Shown: positions 33,778-43,200 of the stretch, one piece after another | Numbering within the stretch: position 1 is the stretch's first letter | How the letters are laid out: each line of letters begins with the position of its first letter | Source: Pasteurellaceae bacterium | GTDB lineage: Bacteria; Pseudomonadota; Gammaproteobacteria; Enterobacterales; Pasteurellaceae | Assembly: GCA_900756155.1 (NCBI GenBank) | Contig: CAAEJV010000017.1 | Location: 343,408 to 407,407 of the forward strand | Length of the DNA stretch: 64,000 nt | Reading direction: 5' to 3' | Made by a program: the position numbers and the translations under genes | Notes under the pieces: generated by a model | What the model saw: the letters and a program-made list of their open reading frames with translations, nothing else | Told to the model about the DNA's origin: nothing | Databases searched by the model: none

Positions 33778-34227
33778 TTATTTATTGAGCAAGTTTTTCA
33801 AACCGGCTTTCATTGCCGTCATTTGGCTTTCATATAATGCTTTGCTTTCACGTTCATCAATCATATAAGTGATGGTTTCAGAAAGTGTCATTTTCATTTT
33901 TCTTGAATATTTAGACAAACGAAGCCAAACACCATATTCTAAATCAATAGACTTCTTCTTCGTTGATTGTTTTTCTGCATTAAAAAAGCGTTTACGTCTT
34001 GCACGAATAGCCTGATCAAGCTTAATAGGTAAATCAAGAGAAAGGTGATTTTTAATCCATTCCTCGATTTTTTCAGGATAATTCTGACATTCTATTAATT
34101 CTTGAACTTTGCTTTCTTCTAAGCTTTTTTCTTCATAACGGGTAATTTTTTCCCCTTCGCGATGTTTGCGAATGAGATAAATCCATTTCCAGTTTGCTTC
34201 TTGGTTTTCTAATTTTTGGTATTTCAT
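33778..34227 (-). CDS. matP: Macrodomain Ter protein MatP
   Basis: MatP binds matS sites and organises the Ter macrodomain near the replication terminus. The product has 149 residues, the family size. The basic N-terminal DNA-binding part (KYQKLENQEANWKWIYLIRKH) and the C-terminal ribbon-helix-helix (GVWLRLSKYSRKMKMTLSETI near residue 103) are both visible. matP, a Lon-like gene and fabA are neighbours here as in enterobacteria. The divergent spacing to the Lon-like gene is about 100 bases. Confidence 0.93.
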   Translation of the reverse strand: MKYQKLENQEANWKWIYLIRKHREGEKITRYEEKSLEESKVQELIECQNYPEKIEEWIKNHLSLDLPIKLDQAIRARRKRFFNAEKQSTKKKSIDLEYGVWLRLSKYSRKMKMTLSETITYMIDERESKALYESQMTAMKAGLKNLLNK

Positions 34228-34329
34228 CGTTTTATTATACTTTTTAGTGACGTGGTAACCTCATAAATATACGCTGTTTAAATAAATTTTTCCAGTAGAT
34301 TTTTATAACGGATTTTCACTCAGGGTGAA

Positions 34330-36132
34330 GTGTGCGATAATACCGCTAATTTAATTAAAGCGAGATATGTCGTGACTTCAACATCTTCGGAACAAGCCTT
34401 AAATTGGCAAGCCTTACAACCAGAATTATCGATTACTGAACTTTCAGCTGAAAAGGCTGATTTTTGGTCATTACAAAAACACGCCACAAAAGCGATTTCG
34501 TTATTCTTAAAACAACCTCGTCGTTCTTTGTTGGTTTTAAAAGCCGATGACCAAGCAGAATATGCCGATTTATTAACTGAACTTATTCGTCAAGAACAAC
34601 CAAAAGAGCGGTCTGTTTTTGGGGTGAATTATGTAGTTGAGCAGGGGGATTCTTTTTCTTTTCCTCGTATTTATACTGAGCCAGCTCAATCTCTCACAGA
34701 TAATTTTGCCGCACAAGGTGATGTGCTGAAGGCATTGCATGCTGATCAATTTACCCTTTTTGGTAGTGTGCGTGTTCATCCTAGTTCGCAAGATATTTTG
34801 CTTACACCAGGTTTAGTGCATCAAGCCAATGGTGGTGTGTTGATTTTAAGCGCAGCAACAATGCTGAGCCAATTTGATTTATGGCAACGCTTAAAGCATA
34901 TTTTACAAACGCAAACTTTTGATTGGTATTCAGCTCATCCATTTAAAACCTTGCCTTGCGATATTCCAAGTTATCCACTTAATTTAAAAGTAGTGATTTT
35001 AGGCAACCGCACTGAAATTGCGACCTTAGGTGAGTTAGAAGAAGATCTTTACAGCTTGGCTGATTATGCTGAAATTGAAAGCTATTATTCTGTTGCACAA
35101 CCAAAAGCACAAGAAAATTGGGCTAATTATGTGTTGGCATTAGCCTTAAAATATGAGCTCGATTTAGATTTAACTGCATTAAATAAACTCTATCAGTTAC
35201 TAGTGCGTGAGAGTGAAGATCGCTTTTTAATTAACATTTCCCCGTTAAAAACAACAGAAATGCTACTCAATGCTGCGACGTTGTCACAAAAACAAACCTT
35301 AAGTGCGGTTGATTTTGAGCAAGCGTTTAAACAAAAGAACGAACAGCACGGTTTCTTACGTGAACGTACTTATGCAGATATTCTTAACGAGCAAATTTAT
35401 GTTGAAACCAATGGCGAAATTGTTGGGCAGATTAATGGCTTGTCTGTGATTGAATATCCAGGCACACCAGTTTGTTTCGGTGAACCTTCTCGCATCAGTT
35501 GTTTAGTGCAGTTTGGTGATGGGGAAGTCGTAGATGTGGAACGTAAAAACGAATTAGCGGGTAACCTTCACGGGAAAGGTATGATGATTTCTGAAGCTTG
35601 CTTGGCCAGTATCTTAGAGTTGCCATCACAGTTACCATTTTCTGCTTCTTTAGTGTTTGAGCAGTCTTATGGTGAAATTGATGGTGACAGTGCGTCTCTA
35701 GCTATTTTCTCTGTATTAGTCAGTGCGTTATCTGATTTGCCGTTGCCACAAAATATTGCGATTACCGGTACTATTGACCAATTTGGTTTGGTGCACGCAG
35801 TAGGCGGCGTGAATGATAAAATTGAAGGCTTTTTCACCATTTGCCAACGTCGCGGTTTGACGGGTAAACAAGGTGTGATTATTCCTGCGACGACGATTCA
35901 ACAACTAAGCTTATCTGATGAAGTGGTTGAAGCGGTGAAAAATGAGCAGTTCTTTATTTATCAAGTCGAGGATATTTATCAAACAGCCAAAATTCTATTT
36001 GACCGCGATTTATTGGAAGAGAAAGAAGAATATGCGAAGGGCAAAGAGCCTATTGCACGTTTAATTCAAAATCGAATTGCTTTCCGTTCGGAAACGCCGA
36101 AAAAAAACTGGTTAGATTTCTTTAAATCTTAA
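34330..36132 (+). CDS. Lon-like ATP-dependent protease homologue (LonH/YcbZ type)
   Basis: A Lon-family S16 protease of 600 residues if GTG 34330 is the start. The C-terminal protease domain has the catalytic Ser in GDSASLAIF near residue 458, and the Lys near 500 in VGGVNDKIEGFF. The N-terminal part is an AAA-like region in which no intact Walker A was seen. A candidate promoter (TTTTCA-17-GATAAT with an upstream TG, 34313-34341) would start transcription downstream of 34330. That makes the in-frame GTG at 34372 a plausible alternative start, giving 586 residues. It is the middle gene of the matP/lon-like/fabA neighbourhood. Confidence 0.85.
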   Translation: MCDNTANLIKARYVVTSTSSEQALNWQALQPELSITELSAEKADFWSLQKHATKAISLFLKQPRRSLLVLKADDQAEYADLLTELIRQEQPKERSVFGVNYVVEQGDSFSFPRIYTEPAQSLTDNFAAQGDVLKALHADQFTLFGSVRVHPSSQDILLTPGLVHQANGGVLILSAATMLSQFDLWQRLKHILQTQTFDWYSAHPFKTLPCDIPSYPLNLKVVILGNRTEIATLGELEEDLYSLADYAEIESYYSVAQPKAQENWANYVLALALKYELDLDLTALNKLYQLLVRESEDRFLINISPLKTTEMLLNAATLSQKQTLSAVDFEQAFKQKNEQHGFLRERTYADILNEQIYVETNGEIVGQINGLSVIEYPGTPVCFGEPSRISCLVQFGDGEVVDVERKNELAGNLHGKGMMISEACLASILELPSQLPFSASLVFEQSYGEIDGDSASLAIFSVLVSALSDLPLPQNIAITGTIDQFGLVHAVGGVNDKIEGFFTICQRRGLTGKQGVIIPATTIQQLSLSDEVVEAVKNEQFFIYQVEDIYQTAKILFDRDLLEEKEEYAKGKEPIARLIQNRIAFRSETPKKNWLDFFKS

Positions 36133-36182
36133 TTTCTTTAAAGCGAACCTTGAGTTCGCTTTTCTTTTATGTGGATTTTACT

Positions 36183-36200
36183 GACTGATCCGACAAGTTG
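36183..36200 (+). promoter_or_regulatory. FadR-type operator at fabA
   Basis: The word ACTGATCCGACAAGTT closely resembles the FadR site of the E. coli fabA promoter as I recall it (ACTGATCGGACTTGTT). It lies directly upstream of the FabR-type palindrome and about 20 bases before the -35. In E. coli FadR activates fabA from this position. Confidence 0.55.
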
Positions 36201-36218
36201 AGCTAACAAGTGTTCGCT
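36201..36218 (+). promoter_or_regulatory. FabR-type operator at fabA
   Basis: AGCTAACA-AG-TGTTCGCT is a palindrome with one mismatch in the 8-base arms. It matches the FabR operator type (AGCGTACA/TGTTAGCT) that follows the FadR site in E. coli fabA. Confidence 0.55.
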
Positions 36219-36219
36219 G

Positions 36220-36248
36220 TTTACATTTCTTATAAATCCCCATAGAAT
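36220..36248 (+). promoter_or_regulatory. fabA promoter
   Basis: TTTACA, a 17-base spacer and TAGAAT form a good sigma-70 promoter, starting two bases after the FabR-type operator and about 50 bases before the fabA ATG. Confidence 0.65.
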
Positions 36249-36300
36249 CTACACTTATTGTTTGTAACCAAGCAAAACTATATATACAAGGAAATAAAAA

Positions 36301-36834
36301 ATGGAAAACACCTGTACACCCAACATCAAAAGCAGCTACACTTATGAAGATTTATTAGCTTCTGGTCGTGGTGAGTTATTTGGTAAAGAAGGCCCGCAAC
36401 TTCCAGCACCAACGATGTTGATGATGGATCGTATTGTAAAAATGACCGAAGACGGCGGTGCGTTTGGTAAAGGGTATATTGAAGCGGAATTAGATATTCA
36501 TCCAGATTTACCGTTTTTTGGTTGTCACTTTATCGGTGACCCAGTCATGCCAGGCTGCTTAGGTTTAGATGCGATGTGGCAATTAGTGGGTTTCTTCCTT
36601 GGCTGGGTAGGCGGTAAAGGTAAAGGCCGTGCATTAGGCGTTGGTGAAGTGAAATTTACCGGACAAATCTTACCAACTGCGAAAAAAGTGGTTTACCGTA
36701 TCAATATGAAACGCGTAATTAATCGCAAATTAGTAATGGGAATGGCTGATGGTGAAGTGGAAGTAGATGGTCGAGTTATCTATACTGCAACCGATTTAAA
36801 AGTAGGCTTATTCCAAGATACATCAAGTTTCTAA
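36301..36834 (+). CDS. fabA: 3-hydroxydecanoyl-ACP dehydratase/isomerase
   Basis: FabA introduces the double bond for unsaturated fatty acid synthesis. The 177 residues match the family. The hot-dog fold catalytic His is in FFGCHFIGDPVMPGCLGLDAM near residue 80, where the Asp of GLDAM is the partner acid. AAGGAAAT precedes the ATG. Two stacked regulator sites of FadR and FabR type lie upstream, implying control by acyl-CoA or acyl-ACP levels. Confidence 0.96.
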   Translation: MENTCTPNIKSSYTYEDLLASGRGELFGKEGPQLPAPTMLMMDRIVKMTEDGGAFGKGYIEAELDIHPDLPFFGCHFIGDPVMPGCLGLDAMWQLVGFFLGWVGGKGKGRALGVGEVKFTGQILPTAKKVVYRINMKRVINRKLVMGMADGEVEVDGRVIYTATDLKVGLFQDTSSF

Positions 36835-36866
36835 TTCAAATAAACACAACATCATATAAAAATAAT

Positions 36867-36892
36867 AGCCCGATTTATTCGGGCTTTTTTTC
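36867..36892 (+). terminator. Terminator after fabA
   Basis: AGCCCGA pairs with TCGGGCT over a 5-base loop, followed by seven T residues. It abuts the stop of the convergent ybaK gene. Confidence 0.9.
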
Positions 36893-37371
36893 TATTCTTC
36901 GTCAATAATATCGACAAATTCGGCATTCAGTAATTTAGCCAAATCTTGTGGGGCCAATTCGACGCTTAATCCACGTTTTCCACCCGAAACAAAAATCGTA
37001 TCAAACTCAAGTGCGGTTGAATTTATCACTGTTTTTACCCGTTTCTTTTGACCTAATGGACTAATGCCACCGACTAAATATCCCGTGCTTTTTTGTACCG
37101 CATCTTTATCGGCCATTTCCACTTTTTTTACACCAATAGCTTTTGCCGCTTTCTTTAAACTTAACATATTTGCCGTGGAAAGCACAAAACACGCTAATTT
37201 TTTCTGATCACCATTTTCAGCGACTAAAAGTGTTTTAAAGGATTGGTGCGGATCAAGCCCAAGTTTTTCAGCGGCTTCATCGCCAAAATGCGTATTGTTA
37301 GGGTCATGATCATAAGTATGAAGGGTAAAAGGAATTTTATTTTTCTTTAATAAATCAATTGCCGGTGTCAT
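36892..37371 (-). CDS. ybaK: Cys-tRNA(Pro)/Cys-tRNA(Cys) deacylase YbaK
   Basis: A trans-editing enzyme that removes cysteine mischarged on tRNA-Pro. The 159 residues match the family. Family features are FTLHTYDHDPNNTHFGDEAA near residue 15, FKTLLV and the conserved Lys-containing VLSTANMLSLKKAAKAIG, then YLVGGISPLGQKKR. It is convergent with fabA, and its stop lies next to the fabA terminator. It is divergent from usg. Confidence 0.92.
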   Translation of the reverse strand: MTPAIDLLKKNKIPFTLHTYDHDPNNTHFGDEAAEKLGLDPHQSFKTLLVAENGDQKKLACFVLSTANMLSLKKAAKAIGVKKVEMADKDAVQKSTGYLVGGISPLGQKKRVKTVINSTALEFDTIFVSGGKRGLSVELAPQDLAKLLNAEFVDIIDEE

Positions 37372-37447
37372 CTGATTTCCTTATGTATTTATGCGTCTTT
37401 TTTCTGTAGAATGAATCGGTTCAGAACATTTTACAGCGGAGAGAAAA

Positions 37448-38401
37448 ATGGACGCAAGCCTAAATATTGCTATTGCAGCAGAATTTGATCTATGTGAAAA
37501 AATTGCCGAAGCACTTGAACAAAGTGAGCTAGATGTAGACAAGGTTTCGATTGTAGAAATTTATCCTTTTGAAGAAGAGCAAGCGGTGCGTTTTCATAAT
37601 AAAGCCGTTGCTCAATTAGTCACTGATGAGATTGAGTGGGATAGCGTTAATTATCTTTTCTTCGCAGGTCAAATTGACCAAGCGCCTTTATTAGCACAAG
37701 CAGCAGAAAGTGGCTGTGTGGTGATTGATTTAAAAGGGATTTGCTCAGCATTGTCTGATGTTCCTGTTGTGGTTCCTACAATCAATGAAGAAAATCTGAC
37801 TGAATTAAGACAACGTAACATTGTGAGTTTACCTGATCCGCAAGTGAGTCAATTAGCTTTATCTCTACTACCAATTATTCAACAAACAAATTTAACTCAA
37901 GTCTTTGCTACGTCACTTTTACCCGCTTCTTATACGGATGGTGAAACCGTGAATAAACTTGCTGGACAAACAGCTCGTTTACTGAATGGTATGCCATTGG
38001 AAGAAGGTGAAACCCGCTTTGCCTTTGATGTGTTTCCACAACAAGCGGCTAATTTAAATCTGCAATTACAAAAAATCTTCCCGCAGTTAGACAATGTCAT
38101 TTTCCATCAAATTCAAGTGCCTGTATTCTACGGCATGGCACAAAAAGTGACCGTACTTTCAGATTATGAATTTGATTTCCAACCACAACAAAGCGAATTG
38201 ATTGAATTACACGATAGCCTTGTTACCCCCGTGATTAACGGTGAAAATGAAAATGGTGAAGACAGCGTAAAATTGCATATCAGCCAACAAAGTGCGGTTG
38301 AAAATGGCGTCGAATTTTGGACAGTTGCCGATGAACAACGTTTCAATATTGCCTTGTTAGGTGTGAAATTACTTGAGTCGATTTATCACCAAGGTTATTA
38401 A
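37448..38401 (+). CDS. usg: USG-1-like homologue of aspartate-semialdehyde dehydrogenase
   Basis: A 317-residue protein with the size and fold pattern of Asd but without the usual catalytic Cys context, typical of USG-1 proteins. Seen are FATSLLPASYTDGETVNKLAGQ in place of the catalytic region, and FHQIQVPVFYGMAQKVTVL in the dimerisation domain. The N-terminal nucleotide-binding loop is degenerate. Enzymatic function is unlikely and the role is unknown. GGAGAGAAA precedes the ATG. The purine permease follows after 10 bases. Confidence 0.8.
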   Translation: MDASLNIAIAAEFDLCEKIAEALEQSELDVDKVSIVEIYPFEEEQAVRFHNKAVAQLVTDEIEWDSVNYLFFAGQIDQAPLLAQAAESGCVVIDLKGICSALSDVPVVVPTINEENLTELRQRNIVSLPDPQVSQLALSLLPIIQQTNLTQVFATSLLPASYTDGETVNKLAGQTARLLNGMPLEEGETRFAFDVFPQQAANLNLQLQKIFPQLDNVIFHQIQVPVFYGMAQKVTVLSDYEFDFQPQQSELIELHDSLVTPVINGENENGEDSVKLHISQQSAVENGVEFWTVADEQRFNIALLGVKLLESIYHQGY

Positions 38402-38411
38402 GGAGGAAACA

Positions 38412-39719
38412 ATGCAACAACCTTTACTTGAACGCCTTTTTTCGATTAAAGAAAAGGGCAGTACCACCAAAACCGAAATTATTGCTGGTATCACCACCTT
38501 CTTTACCATGGTGTATATCGTGTTTGTGAACCCATCCGTATTAGGTGATGCAGGAATGGATAAGCAAGTTGTTTTCGTCACTACTTGTTTAATTGCTGCA
38601 CTGGGCACCATTGCGATGGGGTTATTCAGTAATTTACCTATCGCCCTTGCGCCTGCTATGGGGTTAAATGCGTTTTTCGCCTATGTGGTAGTTGGTAAAC
38701 TCGGTTATTCATGGGAAGTGGGCATGGGCACCATTTTCTGGGGCTCGATTGGTTTATTTGTTTTAACCTTATTCCAAATCCGTTATTGGTTAATGGCTTC
38801 GATTCCGCTTTCGCTGCGCGTGGGAATCGGTGCGGGTATCGGCTTCTTTATTGCCTTAATTGGCTTTAAAAATATGGGATTGGTTGTAGCAAATCCTGCA
38901 ACCTTAGTGGCATTAGGCAATTTTCATGATCCGAAAATTCTACTTGGTGTATTAGGCTTTTTCATTATTGTGGTGCTAGCGGCACGTAATATTTTCTCTG
39001 GTGTCTTAATTTCTATCGCGGTAGTGACTGGATTAGCGCTTTTAGTTGATGATCAAGTCACTTTCCATGGCATTGTTTCTATGCCACCAAGTTTAGGCGC
39101 GGTTGTGGGTAAAGTCGATATTGCTGGCGCTTTAGATACAGCATTACTCGGCATTATTTTCTCCTTCCTTTTAGTCAACTTATTTGACTCGTCAGGCACC
39201 TTATTAGGTGTAACCGATAAAGCGGGCTTTAGCGATGAGAAAGGTCGTTTCCCAAAAATGAAACAAGCTCTTTATGTGGACAGCGTGAGTGCGGTAGTCG
39301 GTTCTTATATTGGCACATCCGCAATCAGTACTTATATCGAAAGTGGTGCAGGGGTTTCAGTCGGTGGTAGAACAGGTTTAACAGCAGTAACAGTCGGAGT
39401 TTTATTCTTACTCACCATTTTCTTCTCGCCTCTTGCTAGTGTCGTGCCGGCTTATGCAACAGCTGGGGCATTAGTCTATGTAGGGATTTTAATGGCATCT
39501 AGTCTTATCCGTGTGCATTGGGATGATTTAACCGAAGCTACGCCTGCTTTTATCACCGCTGCGATGATGCCATTTACCTATTCAATAACTGAAGGTATTG
39601 CATTTGGTTTTATTAGCTATTGCGTCATGAAGGCCTGTACAGGTAGAATACGCGAGATCAATGCCCCAGTGTGGGTGGTGTCTTTATTATTTGTAGCCAA
39701 GTTTGTTTGGGTTGGCTAA
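38412..39719 (+). CDS. NCS2-family purine/xanthine-type permease (AzgA-like)
   Basis: A 435-residue inner-membrane transporter with 12 or more hydrophobic segments. The N-terminal pattern TEIIAGITTFFTMVYIVFVNP and the segment ALAPAMGLNAFFAYVVV near residue 80 are those of AzgA-like hypoxanthine/guanine/adenine:proton symporters. FSFLLVNLFDSSGTLLGVTDKAG near residue 250 is also typical. The start is set by a very strong AGGAGGA site; the longer frame from 38373 overlaps usg. The precise purine cannot be read from the sequence. Confidence 0.88.
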   Translation: MQQPLLERLFSIKEKGSTTKTEIIAGITTFFTMVYIVFVNPSVLGDAGMDKQVVFVTTCLIAALGTIAMGLFSNLPIALAPAMGLNAFFAYVVVGKLGYSWEVGMGTIFWGSIGLFVLTLFQIRYWLMASIPLSLRVGIGAGIGFFIALIGFKNMGLVVANPATLVALGNFHDPKILLGVLGFFIIVVLAARNIFSGVLISIAVVTGLALLVDDQVTFHGIVSMPPSLGAVVGKVDIAGALDTALLGIIFSFLLVNLFDSSGTLLGVTDKAGFSDEKGRFPKMKQALYVDSVSAVVGSYIGTSAISTYIESGAGVSVGGRTGLTAVTVGVLFLLTIFFSPLASVVPAYATAGALVYVGILMASSLIRVHWDDLTEATPAFITAAMMPFTYSITEGIAFGFISYCVMKACTGRIREINAPVWVVSLLFVAKFVWVG

Positions 39720-39779
39720 TTTCATAAAGGCGTAAATTATTGCGCCTTCATTTTTATCGCATGAAACAAGGAGTACAAC

Positions 39780-40136
39780 ATGCAAAATCTTTTATTTATC
39801 GTTAACGATTCACCATACGGTGGTGAAAAAACCTTTAATGCATTACGTTTTGCTATTAATCTGCAAGAAGATCACGGCAAAGAAGTAAACATTAAAGTGT
39901 TTAGTTTTTCGGATTCTATTTTAAGCGGTATTGCGGGTCAAAACCCAAATGAAGGCTCAAACGTTCAACAACTTATCGACATCTTAGTCGCTCAAGGCGC
40001 TGAAGTTAAATTATGCACCAGCTGCGTAAAAGCACGTGGTTTATTAGATGCTAAATTAATTGATGGCGTGACTCTTGGCACCCTAGCTGATGTTTCTGAA
40101 TGGACATTATGGGCGGATAAAGTTTTAACGTTCTAA
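39780..40136 (+). CDS. ychN: DsrE/F-family protein YchN-like
   Basis: A 118-residue cytoplasmic protein of the DsrE/F (YchN) family, related to sulfur-relay subunits. A Cys pair is seen in CTSCVKARG near residue 80, the expected active-site position. AAGGAG precedes the ATG. It lies 60 bases after the permease and ends in a strong hairpin. Its physiological role is not known. Confidence 0.85.
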   Translation: MQNLLFIVNDSPYGGEKTFNALRFAINLQEDHGKEVNIKVFSFSDSILSGIAGQNPNEGSNVQQLIDILVAQGAEVKLCTSCVKARGLLDAKLIDGVTLGTLADVSEWTLWADKVLTF

Positions 40137-40155
40137 AATAATAAGATAAAGAATA

Positions 40156-40185
40156 AAGTGCGGTGAAATTTCACCGCATTTTTTA
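40156..40185 (+). terminator. Terminator after ychN built on an uptake signal
   Basis: TGCGGTGAAA pairs perfectly with TTTCACCGCA, followed by six T residues. The left arm includes a perfect AAGTGCGGT uptake signal. Confidence 0.88.
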
Positions 40186-40247
40186 TGGAAATCCCTCAGC
40201 TAAATCCCTACAATAGGGACACTCTAATGTTTACAGAAAAATAAAAA

Positions 40248-43200
40248 ATGAGTCAAAAATCAACCGCACTTAATGCCATTTCGTTACCCTTAAATCAAGT
40301 CAATTTAATTGAAGCCTCTGCAGGTACAGGGAAAACCTATACTATCGGTTCTATCTATCTTCGTTTACTTTTACAAGCAGGGAAAAATTGTTTTTCTCGA
40401 CCATTAAATGTGGAAGAAATTTTGGTGGTAACCTTTACTGAAATGGCGACGGAAGATTTAAAACGTAAAATTCGGGAACGTTTAACAGCGGCAATTTCGG
40501 TTTTTTCTGAATATTATGAGACAAAAGATAAGGCGATTTTTACTGGCGAACATCAATTTTTAGCGGAATTGTTGCCTTATTTAGAAGATATTCCGACTGC
40601 ACTTCGTCGCTTAAAGCTGGCCGAACAAAATTTAGATTTAGCCTCCATTTATACCATTCACGGTTTTTGTCGCCGAATGCTGATGCAACATGCCTTTAAT
40701 TCAGGTGTGCATTTCAATTTAAAACTTCTCAAAGATCAGTCTGATTTACTCAAACAATTTGCGAATGAATTTTGGCGAGAGCATTTTTATGATTTGCCTT
40801 TCCATTTGGCTGCATTTATCTCAAAAGAATTAAAGTCGCCAGAAGAGGTATTGAATGATTTAGGCTCAAATATTGGAAATGATTTTTCTGTACAACTTGA
40901 TAAACCAGAACTATTAGAACTGTCATTAAAAGAGTTTTTGCAAAAAAATATCGCTAAAAATGCGGAAACTATTGAAAAGATTAAATATACTTGGTTAGAA
41001 AGTGCGGTTAAAATCCGAGATCTTTTTGATGAAGAAGTCGTCAAAAAAGAGAAATCTTGTTTAAATGGTAAAACATATTCAAGTAAAACAATTTTATCTT
41101 TTGTGGATGAAGTCACCTCATGGGCAAAAAATAGAGCAGATATCACCTTAAATGAAACATTAGTAAAAAAATTTACGCAATCGGCTTTAGATAACGCCGT
41201 CAAAGCAGATTTTAAGAAAAAAGGGGTGAGAATAACACATCCTGCCTTTGAAGAGATTGAAGCTTTAATTGAAGAAATTCAACCAAGTGATTTATTTAAA
41301 AAAATCATTCTCTATCACTATCGTCAAGGTATTCAAAAGAAACTTCTTGAATACAAAGCGAATCATCCTGAAAAATCCTTTGATGATTTATTACGCTTAT
41401 TGAAAGAAGCATTATATGGTGAGGGCGGAGAACAGTTAGCGGAATTAATTCGTTTTCAATATCCTTTTGCTATGATTGACGAGTTCCAAGATACGGATGC
41501 ATTGCAGTATCAAATTTTCTCTAAAATTTATCGTAATGAAACCGCGTCTGGCAATGTTGGCTTTATGATGATCGGGGACCCAAAACAGGCGATTTATCGT
41601 TTCCGTGGTGCCGATATTTTCACTTATTTAAAAGCAGCGGACGAAGCGAGCGAGCGTTTTAATTTAGGCACAAACTACCGTTCATCCCAACCTTTAGTGG
41701 AAGGGGTAAATCGATTATTTGATTTTAAAAATTCACCTTTTATTTATGAAAACATCGAATTTTTAAACGTCGGCGCAGCCAAGAAAAATCTTGTTTTTCA
41801 GTTGAATAATCAACCTGAACCAGCCTTCCGTTTTTACATTAACGATAAAGACAAATCCACCCAGCAAGATTATGCTAAAGCTTGTGCGACATCGATTCAG
41901 CAATGGTTAAAAAGTGCGGCTGAAAATCCGGTTGTTTTTCCGAATGAAAGCAAAGCGGAAAATCAAACATTGCGAGCAGAAAATATTGCTGTTTTGGTGC
42001 GTGGTTATACCGAAGCGGATCTCGTGAAGAAAGAATTGCAAGCACTCGGTATCGCTTCGGTTTACCTTTCGGATAGAGGAAATGTCTTTGAGAGTAATTC
42101 GGCCAAGGAATTAGCCCTGATTTTGCAAGCCTGTTTGAGTGTGACGGAACGCCCAATTTTAAATGCCATTGCGACCGCACTTTTCGGCTTAAATGCAGCT
42201 GAAATTCACCAAATTCACCAGGATGAAATTCAGTGGCAACGTTGGGCAGAAAAATTTGCAGAGTATCAACAAATTTGGCAACGCCAAGGCGTCTTGCCGA
42301 TGTTGCACCATTTACTTTTAGCAGAAAATATCACAGAAAAACTCTTATCTCGGCCTGATGGCGAACGAAAACTGACGGATTTATTACATTTAGCTGAAAT
42401 TTTACAGCAAGCAGCCGCATTAAATGAAAGTGAAGCGGCATTATTGCGCTGGTTTGAAAAGCAAATTCAAGATAATGGCCGTCAAGAAGCACAAATTCGT
42501 TTAGAAAGCGAACGTCAATTAGTGAAGATTGTGACTATCCATAAATCGAAAGGGTTGGAATATGATTTGGTTTGGTTGCCATTTTTAGGAAATGCAGCAA
42601 AAGACCCAACTAAAAAGAAACTATTTAATTTATATTACGATAAGAAACAAAACAAAACTTTGTGGGACATGCAAGATCAACACTTGGATGATGTAACAGA
42701 AGAAGTTTTTGCGGAAGAATTGCGTTTGCTTTATGTAGCATTGACTCGAGCAAAATACCAAATGGCCTTTGTGTTACCGAAAGCCTTTGATAAAAAATGG
42801 AATGCTTTATTGTATATTTTAACGCAAGGTGAAATTGGCCGAAAACTCGATTTGCCAGCTAATTGGGATACCCAACCGTTATTGGAAAAATTTAAGCAAC
42901 TTTTACCTAATGATGTAGCGATTGAATCAACCGATGTGTTACAAGCCAGTGAACCACTTACTTTAAATGTTTCTCAAGAAAATTTAAGTGCGGAAATTTT
43001 CCAAGGTGAAATTGAACAAGATTGGCGAGTGACGAGCTTTAGTGGCATTGAACAAACCCATCAACGCAAAGCTTATTTGAATGAAAGTGCGGTAAAAAAA
43101 TCGCTCATTTTTGATGATGCGAAAGATTATGATGCGTCGATTTCAATAGAAAATATCCCTGAAAATCTGACCGCACTTGCTCATAATAACGATGAAATGG

